From positions 91,115,423 to 91,179,422 of the forward strand of contig NC_067495.1 of the NCBI RefSeq assembly GCF_947179515.1: a DNA stretch of 64,000 bases, given 5' to 3'. Below are positions 23,590 to 36,139 of the stretch, in pieces (position 1 is the first letter of the stretch; each line of letters starts with the position of its first letter). This DNA is from Apodemus sylvaticus (lineage: Eukaryota > Chordata > Mammalia > Rodentia > Muridae). The notes beneath the pieces were generated by a model. The model did not search any database. It saw only the letters and a program-made list of their open reading frames with translations, and was not told where the DNA came from. A program made the position numbers and the translations under genes.

Positions 23590-24710
23590 ACAGTTTATTA
23601 CCTAAAATGTGACTCCCCAAATCCTACCAGCTGCCTGTCAGGAATCCTCCAGCTGCTCAACATTGCCAAAAGCCCCATGTGAGGGAATCCCAACCTCTTG
23701 TCAGAGAGCCTCCAGCTGCACCTTTCCATGGTAGGGAAAGAAAGACCCAGACTGGTAACTCAGGGCTCCTTCTCCCAGCCTTTCTGGGAGTCCCTGGAGC
23801 CTTGCTGCCAGTCTGTTCTCCTTTTCCCTCTATAGTCTGGATTCCTCAACCTTCAACCACTGGCGCTCCAGAATCCAATGCTTCTTCCTCGTTGCCTATT
23901 TCTCCTAGGGATCTCCCAAAGTCCCAGCTGCTGGTGTCTGGTGTCCTGCTCCCAGCCTTTCTTTGAAAGGTATTTATTAAAGCCCCACCTACTCCTTGTT
24001 CAGGACTCTCCTGCTACCCCACAAGACAGAGAACCTGAAAACCCAGGTGGTGACCTTCTCTGCAGCTTCAGGACATGGCCCAGAAAACAGTCCACAAAAC
24101 CAGGGGCAACTTCCTCCAGGCAGTGCAATCACCAAACAGATACTGATAATCAGGAAAGACTTGGGCTAGATACAGGCTGTAGCTCTCAACACCACACCCA
24201 CTGAGGAAACCGACATCTCAGCCATAAAAATGAGTTAGTCTACTTGAAAACATCATACCGGTCTCCACTGAGATGAGAAAGGTGGCTGAAACAAAAAGAA
24301 CAGGAAGAAGGAATAAAGACTGGCAACTAACCCTGGATGTGCAAATCCCAGCATAGAAACAAAAGCAAAAAGAAAAGCCAGGACGTGTCTTGCTTGAAAA
24401 TCAGCAATTTCATAGTAAAATCCCCTAATAAAAAGTGTCCTGGAAGAAGTTTCAGATGAAGAATGGTAATTATGTATCCAAATGACTCAAAGAAGAAAAT
24501 ATGACTATACTCCAAGACATGAATGAAGTCAATTCCAGACAAGAAAATTGAATTCAACAGAGATGAGAAAAGGCCAAATTGAAGTGAATGCCTCAATAAG
24601 CCAAATAAAGACCTCAGTGGTAATCCTCACCATTTAATGGATCAGTGGAGAATAGTATCAGAACTGAAAACACGACAGAGAAATTAGATTACTCAGTAAA
24701 AGTCAGTGAG

Positions 24711-24764
<54 letters not shown>

Positions 24765-25135
24765 CACATGTATATATAAATATATATGGAGATCTAACAT
24801 CTGAATTATTTGTCTGGCAAAGTCATAGAGCTATTTTTTAGAAAAATCATGAAAGAAAATTACCTAAACCTAGATAAAGAGTACCCATCTAGATACAAGT
24901 GTCCTACAGAACACCCAGTGGACAAGACCAGAAGAAAATTTCTCCATGATATATTATAATTAAAATATTAATAATGTAGAATGACAACAATTATTGACAA
25001 ATAGGCCATACATTTGAAAGAGAGCACAGGAACATATATGGGAGAGATCAGGTAGGAGAAAGGGGAAGGAGAAAATTATATTATTATACTATAATCTCAA
25101 AACATAAAGAAATCTCTTTTTAAAGTATTGAAAAA
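23590..25135 (+). mobile_element. Old L1: 5' region and ORF1 remnant
   Basis: 23590-24220 has proline/serine-coding, C-rich text with the flavour of rodent L1 5' sequence (CCCAGCCTTTCTGGGAGTCC repeated in variant form near 23945). 24300-25020 reads as decayed ORF1: a lysine/glutamate-rich coiled-coil-like stretch, then ACAGAACACCCAGTGGACAA and GACCAGAAGAAAATTTCTCC, matching L1 ORF1 C-terminal text. An (AT)n interrupts it at 24714-24757. No frame is intact. Confidence 0.5.
24714..24757. repeat. (AT)n microsatellite in L1 ORF1 remnant
   Basis: About 22 AT units, followed by a shorter ATATATA stretch to 24788. Confidence 0.97.
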
Positions 25136-25734
25136 AGCTCCCAAACTTGACTAGGACTCCGATTAGTGCATCACTCAGCCCTCATTAGAGATGCTGCTTC
25201 TTGCAATACAGGGACCCACAGATTGACAATGTGCAGAGGGAAAGAAACAGGAATACTCAGCTTTTGTCAACCCCCTTCCTTTCAAGGCTCAGCAATCAAC
25301 ATGGAAGAGGAAGGAAGAAAAGGGAAAAAACCTTGAAGCAATGGAGGATGAGTCCAAGGAAAGAGCATCTTGCAGACATGACAGACTGATGCACATGTGA
25401 ACTCAGTGACAGAGACAGCACATGCACACAGCCTGCACGGGTTCAAGCCAGGCGAAATCCAAGCATGGAGGGGGAAAATAAACACAAAATACCACTCCAT
25501 ACTAAGAACCTATTTACAATTGACACCAACTAATTTTCTCCAGTGGAGTAGCACTGGGTGACCCATGCTCCAGTGCAAACTACCTGCCCAGGAGTAGTGG
25601 CTAGCACAAAATGAACTCTGTTTTCTATGCTTTTGTTTATTTTGATTTGGATTTTTTGTGTTTGCTTGCCCTATCTTATTGTTTTGTTTTTTTTAACTTT
25701 TTTTGAGAGAGAGAATAATAAATGGACTCAATTC
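25136..25734 (+). mobile_element. L1 3' UTR-like fragment
   Basis: CACTCAGCCCTCATTAGAGA, CACAGATTGACAATGTGCAG, AAGGCTCAGCAATCAACATG, GCACACAGCCTGCACGGGTT and a late GT/T-rich part form the recognisable order of a rodent L1 3' UTR type. It sits between ORF1-like and ORF2-like remnants, so it is probably a separate truncated insertion. Confidence 0.6.
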
Positions 25735-26189
25735 TCTAATAAAGAGACACCTAGTAGTAGATTGGATTAACAAACAAGATCCATCTATCTGCTGCCTTCA
25801 AGAAACATATTTTGCCAGCAAAGATATGTACCACCTTAGGGTAAAAGGATAGAAAAACATATTGCAGGCAAATGTAACCAAAAAGCAGATAGGCATAGCT
25901 TTTCTAGTATTAGACAAAATTAGTCAGAATAAATGAAAAGGGTCACTTCACATGCATTGGAGAAAAAAAATCCACAAAGAGAACATTACAAGTCCAAACA
26001 AATAGTTACCAGATATATGTTATCTCATTTCATCAATTGGAAAAGAGAAATACCACTAGATCTAAAACCACAGTTTAATTCCAACATGTGATGGTAGGTG
26101 AATTGAGTAACCAACTCTCATCAATCGATTGGTCATCTGAACAAAAACTAAACAGAGAATCACTGGAGCTAAATGTTGTCATAAATTCC
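25735..26189 (+). mobile_element. Old L1: ORF2 N-terminal (endonuclease) remnant
   Basis: Text such as ACAAACAAGATCCATCTATC, TGCTGCCTTCAAGAAACATA, then GATTGGTCATCTGAACAAAA and CTAAACAGAGAATCACTGGA follows the order of the L1 ORF2 endonuclease region. It is full of stops and indels. It breaks off where the younger L1 begins. Confidence 0.6.
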
Positions 26190-27323
26190 ACTCTTGGGAA
26201 TATACCCAAAAGATGCCCCACCATGCCACAGGGGCACGTGTTCTACTATGTTTATAGCAGCCTTATTTGTGGTAGCCAGAAGCTGGAAACAACCCAGATG
26301 TCCCACTACAGAAGAATGGATACAGAAAATGTGGTTCATTTACACAATGGAATACTACTCAGCTATTAAAAACAAAGAATTCATGAAATTCTTAGGGAAA
26401 TGGATGGAACTAGAAAATATCATCCTAAGTGAGGTAATTCAGACCCAAAAAGAGAAGTGTGGTATGTTCTCACTAATAAGTGGATATTAGCCAAAAAAAG
26501 TACAGAATTCCCAAGATGTACAGTCCTCAGAACTCAAAAAGGTCAACAAGATGAAGGGCCCAAGTGAGGACACCTCACTCCCACTTGGGAGAACAAAGCA
26601 ATCACAAGTGGGGAGGAAAGGACGGACCTTGGAGGGAAAGTAGATAGGGTGACGGGAACATGATCTGGTATTGGGTGAGAGAAAAGGACTGAAATCCCTG
26701 AGGGCAAGCAGAAAGAATGGAAACAGGCAATCTTGCAAGGAAGGAGGTTGAGGGGACCACCCAGAATATAGGTGGAGGGTCTCAGGAGGAAGGTGAGAGA
26801 CTCTCAGGACTAAAAGGGAGAGACCTTAGATGAACTGCTTGACAGTAGGGAGAGGGAACTTACAGAGCCAACCTCCAGCAGGAAGACAGGGCATTGAGCC
26901 AGGGAGAGGGGCGCATCCCACAGCCACAACTCTGACCCATAATTGTTTCTGTCAGAAAGAATTACAGGAATGGAGAGGAGCCCAAAGAAAAGAAGGTCCA
27001 GTGACAGGCCAAAAGTGGGATCCAGCTCAAGGGGAGGTCCCAAGGCCTGACACTATTACTGAGGCTATGGAACACTCACAAAAAGGGACCTAGCATGACC
27101 ATACTACAGAAGACTCAGCAAGCAGCTGAAAGAGTCAGATGCAGATATTTGCACCCAAACAATGGACCGAAGCAGCTGACTCCTGTTGTTGAATTAGGGA
27201 AGGCTGAAAGAAGCTGAGGAGAAGGGCAACCCTGTAGGAGGACCAGCAATCTCAATTAACCTGGACCCCTGAGATCTCTCAGACACTGGACCACCAAACG
27301 GGCAGCATACACCAGCTGATATG

Positions 27324-27364
<41 letters not shown>

Positions 27365-27600
27365 CAGAGGGCTGCTGGGTGGGTCAGGACTCAGTCAGAG
27401 GAGATGCACTTAACCCTCAAGAGACTGGAGGCCCCAGGGAGTTTAGAGATCAGGTGGGATGGGGGGCGGGGACATCCACATGGAGACAGGGGGGCGAGAA
27501 AGAGATATGGGATACAGGAAGAGATATGGGAACAGTCAGAGGGTAGATCAGGAGGGGAATAAAATCTGGAGTGTAAAAATAAATTAAATAAATAATTAAT
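26190..27600 (+). mobile_element. Younger L1: ORF2 C-terminus plus long 3' UTR, inserted in older L1
   Basis: Starts in ORF2 C-terminal text (TTGGGAATATACCCAAAAGA). In frame, 26194-26490 reads C-terminal ORF2 words such as MWFIYTMEYYSAIK, KFLGKWMELENIILSEV and SLISGY, ending at the stop near 26490. A 1.1-kb 3' UTR follows, containing a (CA)n at 27327-27362, and it ends in an A/T-rich tail around 27600. It is better preserved than the flanking L1. 5' truncation explains the missing rest. Confidence 0.8.
27327..27362. repeat. (CA)n inside L1 3' UTR
   Basis: About 18 AC units within the younger L1 3' UTR. Confidence 0.97.
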
Positions 27601-28186
27601 AAAAATATAAGGAATCTCAAAGTAATAGATAATGATACACCATAAGACCTTTGGACAAATCAAACCACAAAATGATAGATTGCAAGAGATGACTAAAATG
27701 AAGTCATAGGTTATTGAAATAGAACAAACAACTGTAAAATAAAATCAAGAATCAATGAAATTAAGAGCTGCTTCTTTGAGTGATAAACATTATTGACAAA
27801 ACTCTTAGCCAATTAACCAAAAGAGAGAGAAATACAAATTAATACAATTAGAAGTGATAAGGAAAATATTACAACAGATAATGATGAAATTAAGAAAACC
27901 ATCTGCATATATATATATAAACCTCTATTCTACTAAATCAGAAAATCTAAGTTGGGAATTTGCTTTAACTTGTAAGCATGGATAAGAACTAAAACCAATG
28001 ACAAATGGGATCTTGTGAGAAGCTTCTATGCAGCTAAGGGAACTGTCAAACAAGTAAAGAGGTTGCATGACAAACTGGAAGAAACTCTTTTCCATTTATA
28101 CATTGGATGGTGGATTATTATCTAAAATAGACAAAGAACCTATAAATCTAAACATTATGAAAACAAACGACTCATTTAAAAAGATC
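27601..28186 (+). mobile_element. Old L1: ORF2 middle remnant
   Basis: Resumes the older L1 after the younger insertion: TCAATGAAATTAAGAGCTGC, CTTAGCCAATTAACCAAAAG, AATTAATACAATTAGAAGTG and TGACAAACTGGAAGAAACTC parallel the L1 reverse-transcriptase region and what follows it. It is interrupted at 28186 by the Rpl26 pseudogene. Confidence 0.6.
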
Positions 28187-28697
28187 TCAAGCCTTTTGCG
28201 CCCATGGGTGGATCACAGCCACCAAAATGAAGTTCAATCCCTTCGTGACTTCTGACCGAAGCAAGAACTGCAAAGGCATTTCAATGCACCTTCCCACATT
28301 TGGAGAAAGATCATGTCCTCGCCCCTTTCCAAAGAGCTGGGACAGAAGTAGAATGTTTGGTCTGTGCCCATTTGAAATGATGATGAAGTTCAGGTCGTTC
28401 AAGGATACTACAAAGGCCAGCAGAAGAGCAAGGTAGTCAAAGTGTACAGGAAGAAATACGTCGTCTACATTAATGGCGCAACTGCCCATGTGGGCCTCCA
28501 CCCCAGCAAGGTGGGTCATCACCAGGCTAAAGCTGGACAAAGACCGTAAGAAGATCCCGGAGGGGAAAGCCAAGTCCTGGCAAGTAGGAAAGGAGAAGGA
28601 CAAATACAAGGAAGAAATGATCGAGAAGATGCAGGAGTAGAGACATCTCATGCCCGGATTTCATTAAAGACTGCTTAAGTAGTTACAAAAAAAAAAA
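28187..28697 (+). pseudogene. Rpl26-ps: Processed pseudogene of ribosomal protein L26
   Basis: The parent gene encodes large-subunit ribosomal protein eL26. Here a start codon at 28227 opens MKFNPFVTSDRSKN, the eL26 N-terminus, then a one-base loss shifts the frame and the plus ORF ends at 28436. Downstream, other frames still show eL26 text (KVHVG-like region near 28490; KLDKDRKK near 28530; EEMIEKMQE before the stop at about 28640). There are no introns. A short 5' UTR precedes the ATG, ATTAAAG lies near the end, and a poly(A) run occupies 28687-28697. Flanking copies of AAAAAGATC (28178-28186 and 28693-28701, the second overlapping the tail) mark an L1-mediated insertion at a TT/AAAA-type site. 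The long minus-strand ORF over this region is a shadow. Confidence 0.95.
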
Positions 28698-28701
28698 GAT
28701 C

Positions 28702-29540
28702 CCAAAACAAGAAAGGCAAATGGCTAAATGCAGGTTAAAATTATTTTAAGATTCCACCCCACTCAAATAAAAATGGTCAAAATTAGGATTGTAAATCCCA
28801 ACAAATGCTGGTATATGTGTGGGAAAGAGCAATATTTCTACACTGTTGGTGGGAGTGTAAACTTGAAATAATGCTGGAGGTTTTTCAGCAAACTAGAAAT
28901 AGAACTCCCATTCCTGGACATACTCCCAAAGTACATTATAGCCCTCCACAGAAATACTTCCACATCTAGGTTTGTTGCCACTCTATTCACAGCAGATAGT
29001 AAATACAAAAACAAAAAACAAAAACAAAAATTTAGATGTCCAGTAAGTGGATAATGAATATATGGTATATACATAAAATGTCCAATTTCCAGTAAAACCA
29101 ATGAGATAGCCAAAACCAAACCAAAGATAGAGTGAAACATACGCAGGAAAGAAACTGTGTTAAAGAGTGGCCAGATAATGTGTTTAAGAAAATAAGACTT
29201 TGAGATTGCCATTATAAATCTGTAAAGAAATCATGGTTAAACAAATCAATAAAGTCCAGGTAACTATGTTTTTAAAACACAAAACAAACTTTTAGAGTTG
29301 AAAGTACAATGACTCGATTAAAAAATTAAAATTCACTAAAAGAATACAGCAAGTCCAGCCGTAAATGGACCGTGTGTACTGAAAGTGCTTCTCCTCCAGA
29401 GGTCATCGTGGAAGAAGGCACAGAAGGCCTAAGAGCTGGAGGTGGTGAACGAGCACAAGCAAACAGTGTTCTCTGGACCCACCAGAGCAGTTGCATGTAT
29501 GAACTGACATATGTATGAGCATATGAGTTGCATGTATGAG
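28702..29540 (+). mobile_element. Old L1: ORF2 3' part and 3' UTR
   Basis: Continues the older L1: AAGATTCCACCCCACTCAAA, CAACAAATGCTGGTATATGT, CTACACTGTTGGTGGGAGTG and TCCTGGACATACTCCCAAAG are the conserved ORF2 end order. The part after about 29250 is a decayed 3' UTR. The 124-codon minus ORF 28838-29212 is a shadow. Confidence 0.65.
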
Positions 29541-29699
29541 CCTCTGTGCCTCACTGTGTCTAGAAGATGATTTTTCCTTGGTATCCGTAATCACCTTCAA
29601 CTTTTATAATTTCACTGCTCTTTGAGACACCTAGGCGACATTATTTATCCTGGTTTGATTGAGGAATATCCTTTCCCCCCAGAAAATCTAATGTGTTGA

Positions 29700-30735
29700 A
29701 AGCTTAGTCTCCTTTTGGTGCTTTTGGGAAGTGATGAGAAGAATTTTACTCCTTGAAGCATTTCTTGGGTGTTCTTCTGTGAGGAGATCTTTCAGCTTTT
29801 GTTTACGTGGAAAGGTTTTAATTTTCTCCTTCATTTCTGAAGAACAGTTTCCCCAGCTATTATACTTTTCATCTTACTCATTGAGACAGTGTCTCATAGC
29901 CCAGGATGGCCTCAAAAATCCCTTGCTGCTAAGGATAACCCTGAATTTCTGGTCTTTCTGTCTCCACTTAACTGAGTGCTAGAATTACAGATGCACTACC
30001 ATGCCCAGTTTCTGTGATAGTGGATATAGGGAGCCAGCTCTTAGTACATGCTAAGAAAGGACTCTACCAACTGAGCTTCATCGGTAGTCCACAGATACAG
30101 TTAGTCATTTTTCTCTTAGTATTCTACTACCTTCTATAGTGCAAAGATGCTATTGAGAAGAAAGCTGCTAATGATGTAATGGGAACTCAGCTATATGTAA
30201 TGAGTCATTTTTTTTTCTTGCTGCTTTCAAGATTCTCTGTGAGCTTTGATGGTGTGATTATGGTGTCTCAGTGTAGATATCTGAATCGAAATTACTTGAT
30301 ATTCCTTTGTGTATGTGTGTTTTCAGATTCGAAACATTTTCAGCTATTAGATCATCAAAGAGCCTCTCCGTTCCCATCTTTTGTCCTTTTCTTTCTAGTC
30401 ATTACATAATGTGTATGTTGTTACATGGGATGCATGATTAGTCAACTACACTCATTTTCTTCATTATTTTCTTTTCCTTTTCTCTTCTGACTAGGCAATT
30501 TAGAACATCCTATCTTCAAGTTCACTGACTCTTTTATATTTCCAGTGAAGACTGGTGTTGTAAGCCTAGGGTGAGTTTTTCTGTTTAGTTTATGACAATA
30601 GTTTTGAATTATTTACCTGGACCTACATGCATCTTTTTTTTTTTACAGTCTGTTTTCAGATATTTGATTTGTTCTCGTGATGAGTCATTATCTCTATTGC
30701 CTTGCATGTTTTGTTATCTTCTGAGGCTTTGTCCT
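29700..30735 (-). mobile_element. Ancient L1 5' region, interrupted by B4
   Basis: Plus-strand text GTTTACGTGGAAAGGTTTTA, CTCCTTCATTTCTGAAGAAC, GCTGCTTTCAAGATTCTCTG, ATTTTCAGCTATTAGATCAT and CTATCTTCAAGTTCACTGAC resembles the reverse of old mammalian L1 5'-end sequence. It is broken by a B4 at 29880-30095. No coding content. Confidence 0.5.
29880..30095 (-). mobile_element. B4 SINE
   Basis: On the minus strand an ID-like head (plus text ACATGCTAAGAAAGGACTCT, ACCAACTGAGCTTCATCGG) is fused to a B1-like body (plus text TTGAGACAGTGTCTCATAGC, AGTGCTAGAATTACAGATGC). Confidence 0.75.
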
Positions 30736-30798
30736 AGATAGATAGATGATAGATAGATAGATAGATAGATAGGCAGACAGAAAGAGGATAGATAGATT

Positions 30799-30842
<44 letters not shown>

Positions 30843-30892
30843 GCAGGCAGACAAAAGATAGATGATAGATAGGCAGACAGGCAGACAGACAG

Positions 30893-30935
<43 letters not shown>

Positions 30936-30960
30936 GCAGACAGGCAGACAGAGGATAGAT

Positions 30961-31014
<54 letters not shown>

Positions 31015-31062
31015 GATAGGCAGACAGAGGATAGATAGATGATAGATAGATGATAGATAGAT

Positions 31063-31096
<34 letters not shown>

Positions 31097-31214
31097 GATA
31101 GATAGACAGACAGACATAGGATAGATAGATGATAGATAGATAGATAGATAGGCAGGCAGACAGACAAAAGATAGATGATAGATAGGCAGACAGGCAGACA
31201 GACAGAGGATAGAT

Positions 31215-31260
<46 letters not shown>

Positions 31261-31297
31261 GATAGGCAGACAGAGGATAGATAGATGATAGATAGAT

Positions 31298-31336
<39 letters not shown>

Positions 31337-31480
31337 GATAGATATATAGATAGATAGATAGAGATAGATAGACAGACAGACATAGGATAGATAGATGATA
31401 GATAGATAGATAGATAGGCAGGCAGACAGACAAAAGATAGATGATAGATAGGCAGACAGGCAGACAGACAGAAGATAGAT

Positions 31481-31530
<50 letters not shown>

Positions 31531-31808
31531 GATAGGCAGACAGGATAGATAGATGATAGATAGATAGAGATAGATAGGCAGACAGACAGAGGATAGATAG
31601 ATGATAGATAGATAGATGATCGATAGATAGATGATAGATAGATAGATGATAGATAGATAGATAGGCAGGCAGACAGAGGATAGATAGATGATAGATAAAT
31701 AGATAGATGATAGATAGAGATAGATAGATAGGCAGACAGAGGATAGATAGATGATACATAGATGATAGATAGGCAGACAGACAGAGGATAGATAGATGAT
31801 AGATAGAT

Positions 31809-31876
<68 letters not shown>
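30736..31876. repeat. (GATA)n block of about 1.1 kb with GACA/GGCA variants and higher-order repeats
   Basis: Almost pure GATA tetranucleotides, punctuated by GGCAGACAGACAG clusters. A phrase beginning GAGATAGATAGACAGACAG and running through AGGCAGGCAGACAGACAAAA recurs at 31095 and 31361, exactly 266 bp apart. A related phrase starts at 30841. A second marker (GAGATAGGCAGACAG) lies at 31013, 31259 and 31529. These give a higher-order unit of about 250-310 bp. Minus-strand open frames of 320-404 codons, all I/Y/L/S repeats, are translation of the repeat and not genes. Confidence 0.98.
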
Positions 31877-31877
<1 letters not shown>

Positions 31878-32577
31878 GCAAGGAAGAACGCTCCATTCCC
31901 CTAGTCTTTCCAGACTGCCTTCATGCATGGAGAATGTTCTCCAGTATGTATCTAACTGGAGATTAAATTTCTTCTCCTAAAGATTTTTTCATTTTATTGT
32001 TGGTTTTCTGTTTTGTTTGCTTTTGTTTGCTTTTGTTTGTTTGTTTGTTTTTAGCCTGATCTGCTGCTCCTAATCTTTGTGGGTCTCTGCTCACCTCCTG
32101 TCCAGCTGTAGTAGTGCATCTATCTGAGTGCTCCAGTAACACACGGTATTGGAGCGCCACCTAGTATCTATCTGTGGTACTGCATATCACAGCGTGAACA
32201 TCTGTAGCAGCCTCCAACTTGGCACTCAAGTCTTATTGGCACTCAGCTTTAATCAAGACAGAAACTATTGTCCTAGGCAGCTCCTCCAAAATATTGGCTT
32301 CATCTTCCAGTCTCTTTGCCTATTTAGATAGAACTAAGTACCCGAGTGTTGCTTCCCAACTGCACCTGCTATTTTAAGAGGCAGAGCTCTGGTGAGTACC
32401 ACAATTTTCCCTACCAGCTTTCGATGTACCTGTCTTTCCATTGGCAGCAATCTCTTGACTATTTTATGGCTTTCTTACAGGGTAACTGGGAACTGTTAAG
32501 TCAATGTCTGCATGGGGAAACTAGGGTCTGGAATTTCCTATTCTGCCATCTTCCTCATGCCAGGCCTGTGGAGCATT
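31877..32577. other. Unassigned, possibly ancient L1 5' sequence
   Basis: Contains (TTTG)n near 32010-32052. The text around 32070-32110 and 32500-32570 vaguely resembles ancient L1 5' sequence on the minus strand, but I cannot support a family. Confidence 0.3.
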
Positions 32578-32712
32578 CTCTCCCTCCTTCACACTCCCTC
32601 TTCCCCTGCCCCCTCCCCTGCTCCCTCCTCATTCCTCCCCCCTCCTCCTGTCTGCCCTCCCTCCTTACCTTCCTTCCTCCTTCTCCTTCCAACCTCCCCT
32701 TCCCCCTCCCAG
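32578..32712. repeat. Polypyrimidine (C/T) tract
   Basis: About 135 bases of almost only C and T. The proline/serine-rich ORFs across it are artefacts. Confidence 0.9.
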
Positions 32713-32729
32713 GTCTCTCACACCCCATA

Positions 32730-32830
32730 ATAGCCTTGAATTTGCTATGTACTCAAGGACAGGTGAGCTTAAGAGTTCTGTCTCCACTACTCAGGTGCTG
32801 GTATTACCGCTGTGCCATCACATCTGGATG
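32730..32830 (-). mobile_element. B1 SINE, partial
   Basis: Plus text TAGCCTTGAATTTGCTATGT, GTGCTGGTATTACCGCTGTG and CCATCACATCTGG is the reverse of a B1 body. Confidence 0.65.
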
Positions 32831-34589
32831 TGAGTCTATTTTACTCATTTTACTTGTTCTGTAATTCCAATATCTTCACAATTCATCCTTTAAAAGTTTC
32901 AGTTTGGGGACATTTGCATCATTTCAAAGCTTTGTGTCATGTGCTCTCACTCTCTTATCACATCTGTCCTCTCAACACCTAACTACCAGTAATTTGCCCC
33001 AGATCTATATACAATTTCTCTTTTCAGGTCATTTCATGATTGAAGGATATAATGTATTTTCTTTGCTGGCTTCCTTTAGTAGCATCATACTTTCATGGTT
33101 CATATATGAGGTATTATGTATCCCATGATTATAGCCAAATAATACTACATCTTATGGTTTTGCCACATACATAGAAAGAAAGCCTACCCATGCCTCATGT
33201 AATTGTATGAAACAATATTCAGTGAAATAATAACAACTTGAATTCTGTATTATATAAAAAGAATCTTATATAGGCTAAATTTCTAAGAATAAAGGATTGG
33301 TTCAACATTTGAAAAGCAACCAATGTAAGCCATTATATGGATAGACTAATGAAATCTTTCATGCTATTAATTCACACTAAAATTATTTGACAATTTAACA
33401 CTTATGAAATTATTAGATGGCTTTTCTCAAGTATCAACAAGCTAGGAACAGAAGAGAGCTATTTTGTTAAGGGCTTTTATCTATATTAATAATTAATATT
33501 GGTCATTAATCTGTTTTTAAGGTACTTGGTGATTTAAAAAAATATTAAAATTTTTCACACAAGGTATTTTGATCATATTCTTTGATGATTTTGATTGTAA
33601 AATAATGCTAGTCTCATAAAATAAAAAGAAACCTTTCCTCGTGTTCTATTTTTAGGAAAGGTTTATGTAAAGTTGATAATGATTCCTTAAATAACTACTA
33701 GAATTCATGTGAAAAGCCATGTGGTCCTGAATTTCCAATCACTAGAGTTTGTTTATTGAGATACAATTCATAGGTTACAGACACCTAACCTGATAGTGTA
33801 TCATTGTGAACTGGAGGATTAATAGAATTCTGTAGTCACAACCACAGTCAATTTTAGAATGTATTTGCCACATCTTGAAAATAATCCATACCATCTGGCA
33901 GTTGTTCTTTTGCCCACCCTACCCTCTCTTCCAAGCTTTACACAACCAGTAATCTTGCCTCTTTGCATTTGTCTCTGGTGAATGTTTCATATAAATGGTG
34001 ACACAGGATATATAGCCTGTCAGGACTGACTTTTTCATGTAGCACAATGTTGTCAATCTGTGTTTCAGACTGGGGCTCCATTGCTTTTAACATCTAAGTA
34101 CTATTCCTTTGTAGAGCCATGTCACGTTTTCTCAATCATCAGTTGAAAGACGTTTAACTCATTTTTCTCTTTGTGTTATTTTGACTATCTTAGTAGGCTC
34201 TTATGAAGGTGACTGTAAGCATTTACATACAAGTTTCATGTAGATACATGTTTTCAATTTTGAGTATATAGCTTTTGAGTGAGACTGCCACATTGATGTT
34301 TAATATTGTATGGTTTTATTTTACAAGAATGATGCACCATTTTGCATCCACACCAACAATGTGTGAAGGCTCCAGTTTTTCCCTGTCCTTACAACACTTA
34401 CCCTTGCAGCTGACCATCTTTTTTAAAGTGTTATTATAGCCATCCTGGAGTGTGTGAAACAGTGTCTCATTATGGTTTTGATTTTCTCTAAAAGCCAATG
34501 GCAAGCATCTTTTCTAGTGCTCTTTGATAATCTGTGTATTTTTCGTTGAGAAGTGTTGATTGAAATCCTTCATCTCTTAAGGTGGCTCA

Positions 34590-34690
34590 TTTAGCGGAGT
34601 GTGGTGGTGCACACCTGTACTCACAAAACTTGAGAGATAGAGGAAGGAGGGTGAGGACTTCAAGCCATCTTTTACAAATAGTGAGTGTGC
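34590..34690 (+). mobile_element. B1 SINE, partial, within ancient L1
   Basis: AGCGGAGTGTGGTGGTGCAC, ACCTGTACTCACAAAACTTG and AGGAAGGAGGGTGAGGACTT keep the B1 order. The 3' third is missing. Confidence 0.65.
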
Positions 34691-35166
34691 AGCTAAGCCC
34701 TCTACACAACACCCTCTCCAAATCAAGTTCTTTATCTGTTTCTACAAATGAAAGCCTCATTCCTTCTTGATACTATATTCTTAACTACTAGGCAATACAA
34801 ATATTTTCTCCCATTCTGTGGGTTTTCTTTTCAGTTTATTGATGTTACCTTTTGAAGACAAAGGCTTTTTGTTTTATTTTGGACGGAATATCTATATTGG
34901 CATGGCTTGGTTCAAATACACAAAGGTGTGTGGTTATATTTTCAACTAACAGTTTAATAGATCTGGCTCTTACATACAAGTCTTTGATGCATTTTGAGCA
35001 TGATACGAGGTGGTGAACCAATTATCTCATCAAGGATAACTAGACTGATATTTTACCATTGAGCTGCCTTAACAAATTGTCTTGACAATTTTGTAGAAAA
35101 TGGCCACAGGCATATGAGTGTATGGGTTTATTTCTGGATATTGAATACTATTTCACTCATCTATGT

Positions 35167-35452
<286 letters not shown>

Positions 35453-36139
35453 TTACTTTATTTCAGCTCCACACTGCCTTGATGACTCCACATTTCTAGT
35501 GAGTCACTAAATCTCAGGAACATAAGGACTAGAACTCTGTTGCTCTTTTTCAAAGTTGTTTGGGCTATTTTGGTTCCCTTAAACTTCCATATGATTTACA
35601 GTTGTCTTGTCAAATGCGTCAGTAGGAAAGCATATGGCATTTTAATAGGGTCCGCACTAAGTCTGTAAGTAGAGATAGCTGTGTTTATTTCCTTCCAATC
35701 TGGGTGGTGGTGTCTCTTTGTCTAGCCTAATTGCCCTAGCTTGACCCTCGAGCACAATGTTGAATAGAAATGGTAAAACAGACATCCTTCTTTCTTCCTG
35801 CTCACAGATTTCCACTGCTCACTGCTGTACTGAGTTTCGTCATGGGCTTTGAATACATGGTCTTTATCAGCTTGAAAGGAAATTCCTTTCTTGTACCCAG
35901 TTTGTTGTTCTTGCCATAAAAGGGTTTTTTAAATACCTTCTCTCCATCTATTAGAACAATCATATGGTTTTCTAACTTTTCTATTAATTTAGAACATTAC
36001 ATTAGAGTAGTTGATATGTGGAGCTACATTCCTGAGTCTAATACCATTTTTCATGTGTATAATCTTCTACAAGAGTTTTGATAGAGTTTTGCTGTGGACT
36101 TTTGTGTCTATCTTTGTAAGGGGTCTGTAGTTTTCTTTT

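Noticed and set aside
28187..28651. 154-codon minus-strand ORF
   Set aside because: Shadow of the plus-strand Rpl26 pseudogene.
30694..31928. Three long minus-strand ORFs (320-404 codons) of I/Y/L/S repeats
   Set aside because: They are translations of the TATC tetranucleotide in all frames; no gene-like composition or boundaries.
32346..32864. 172-codon proline/serine/leucine-rich ORF
   Set aside because: Produced by the C/T-rich tract at 32578-32712.
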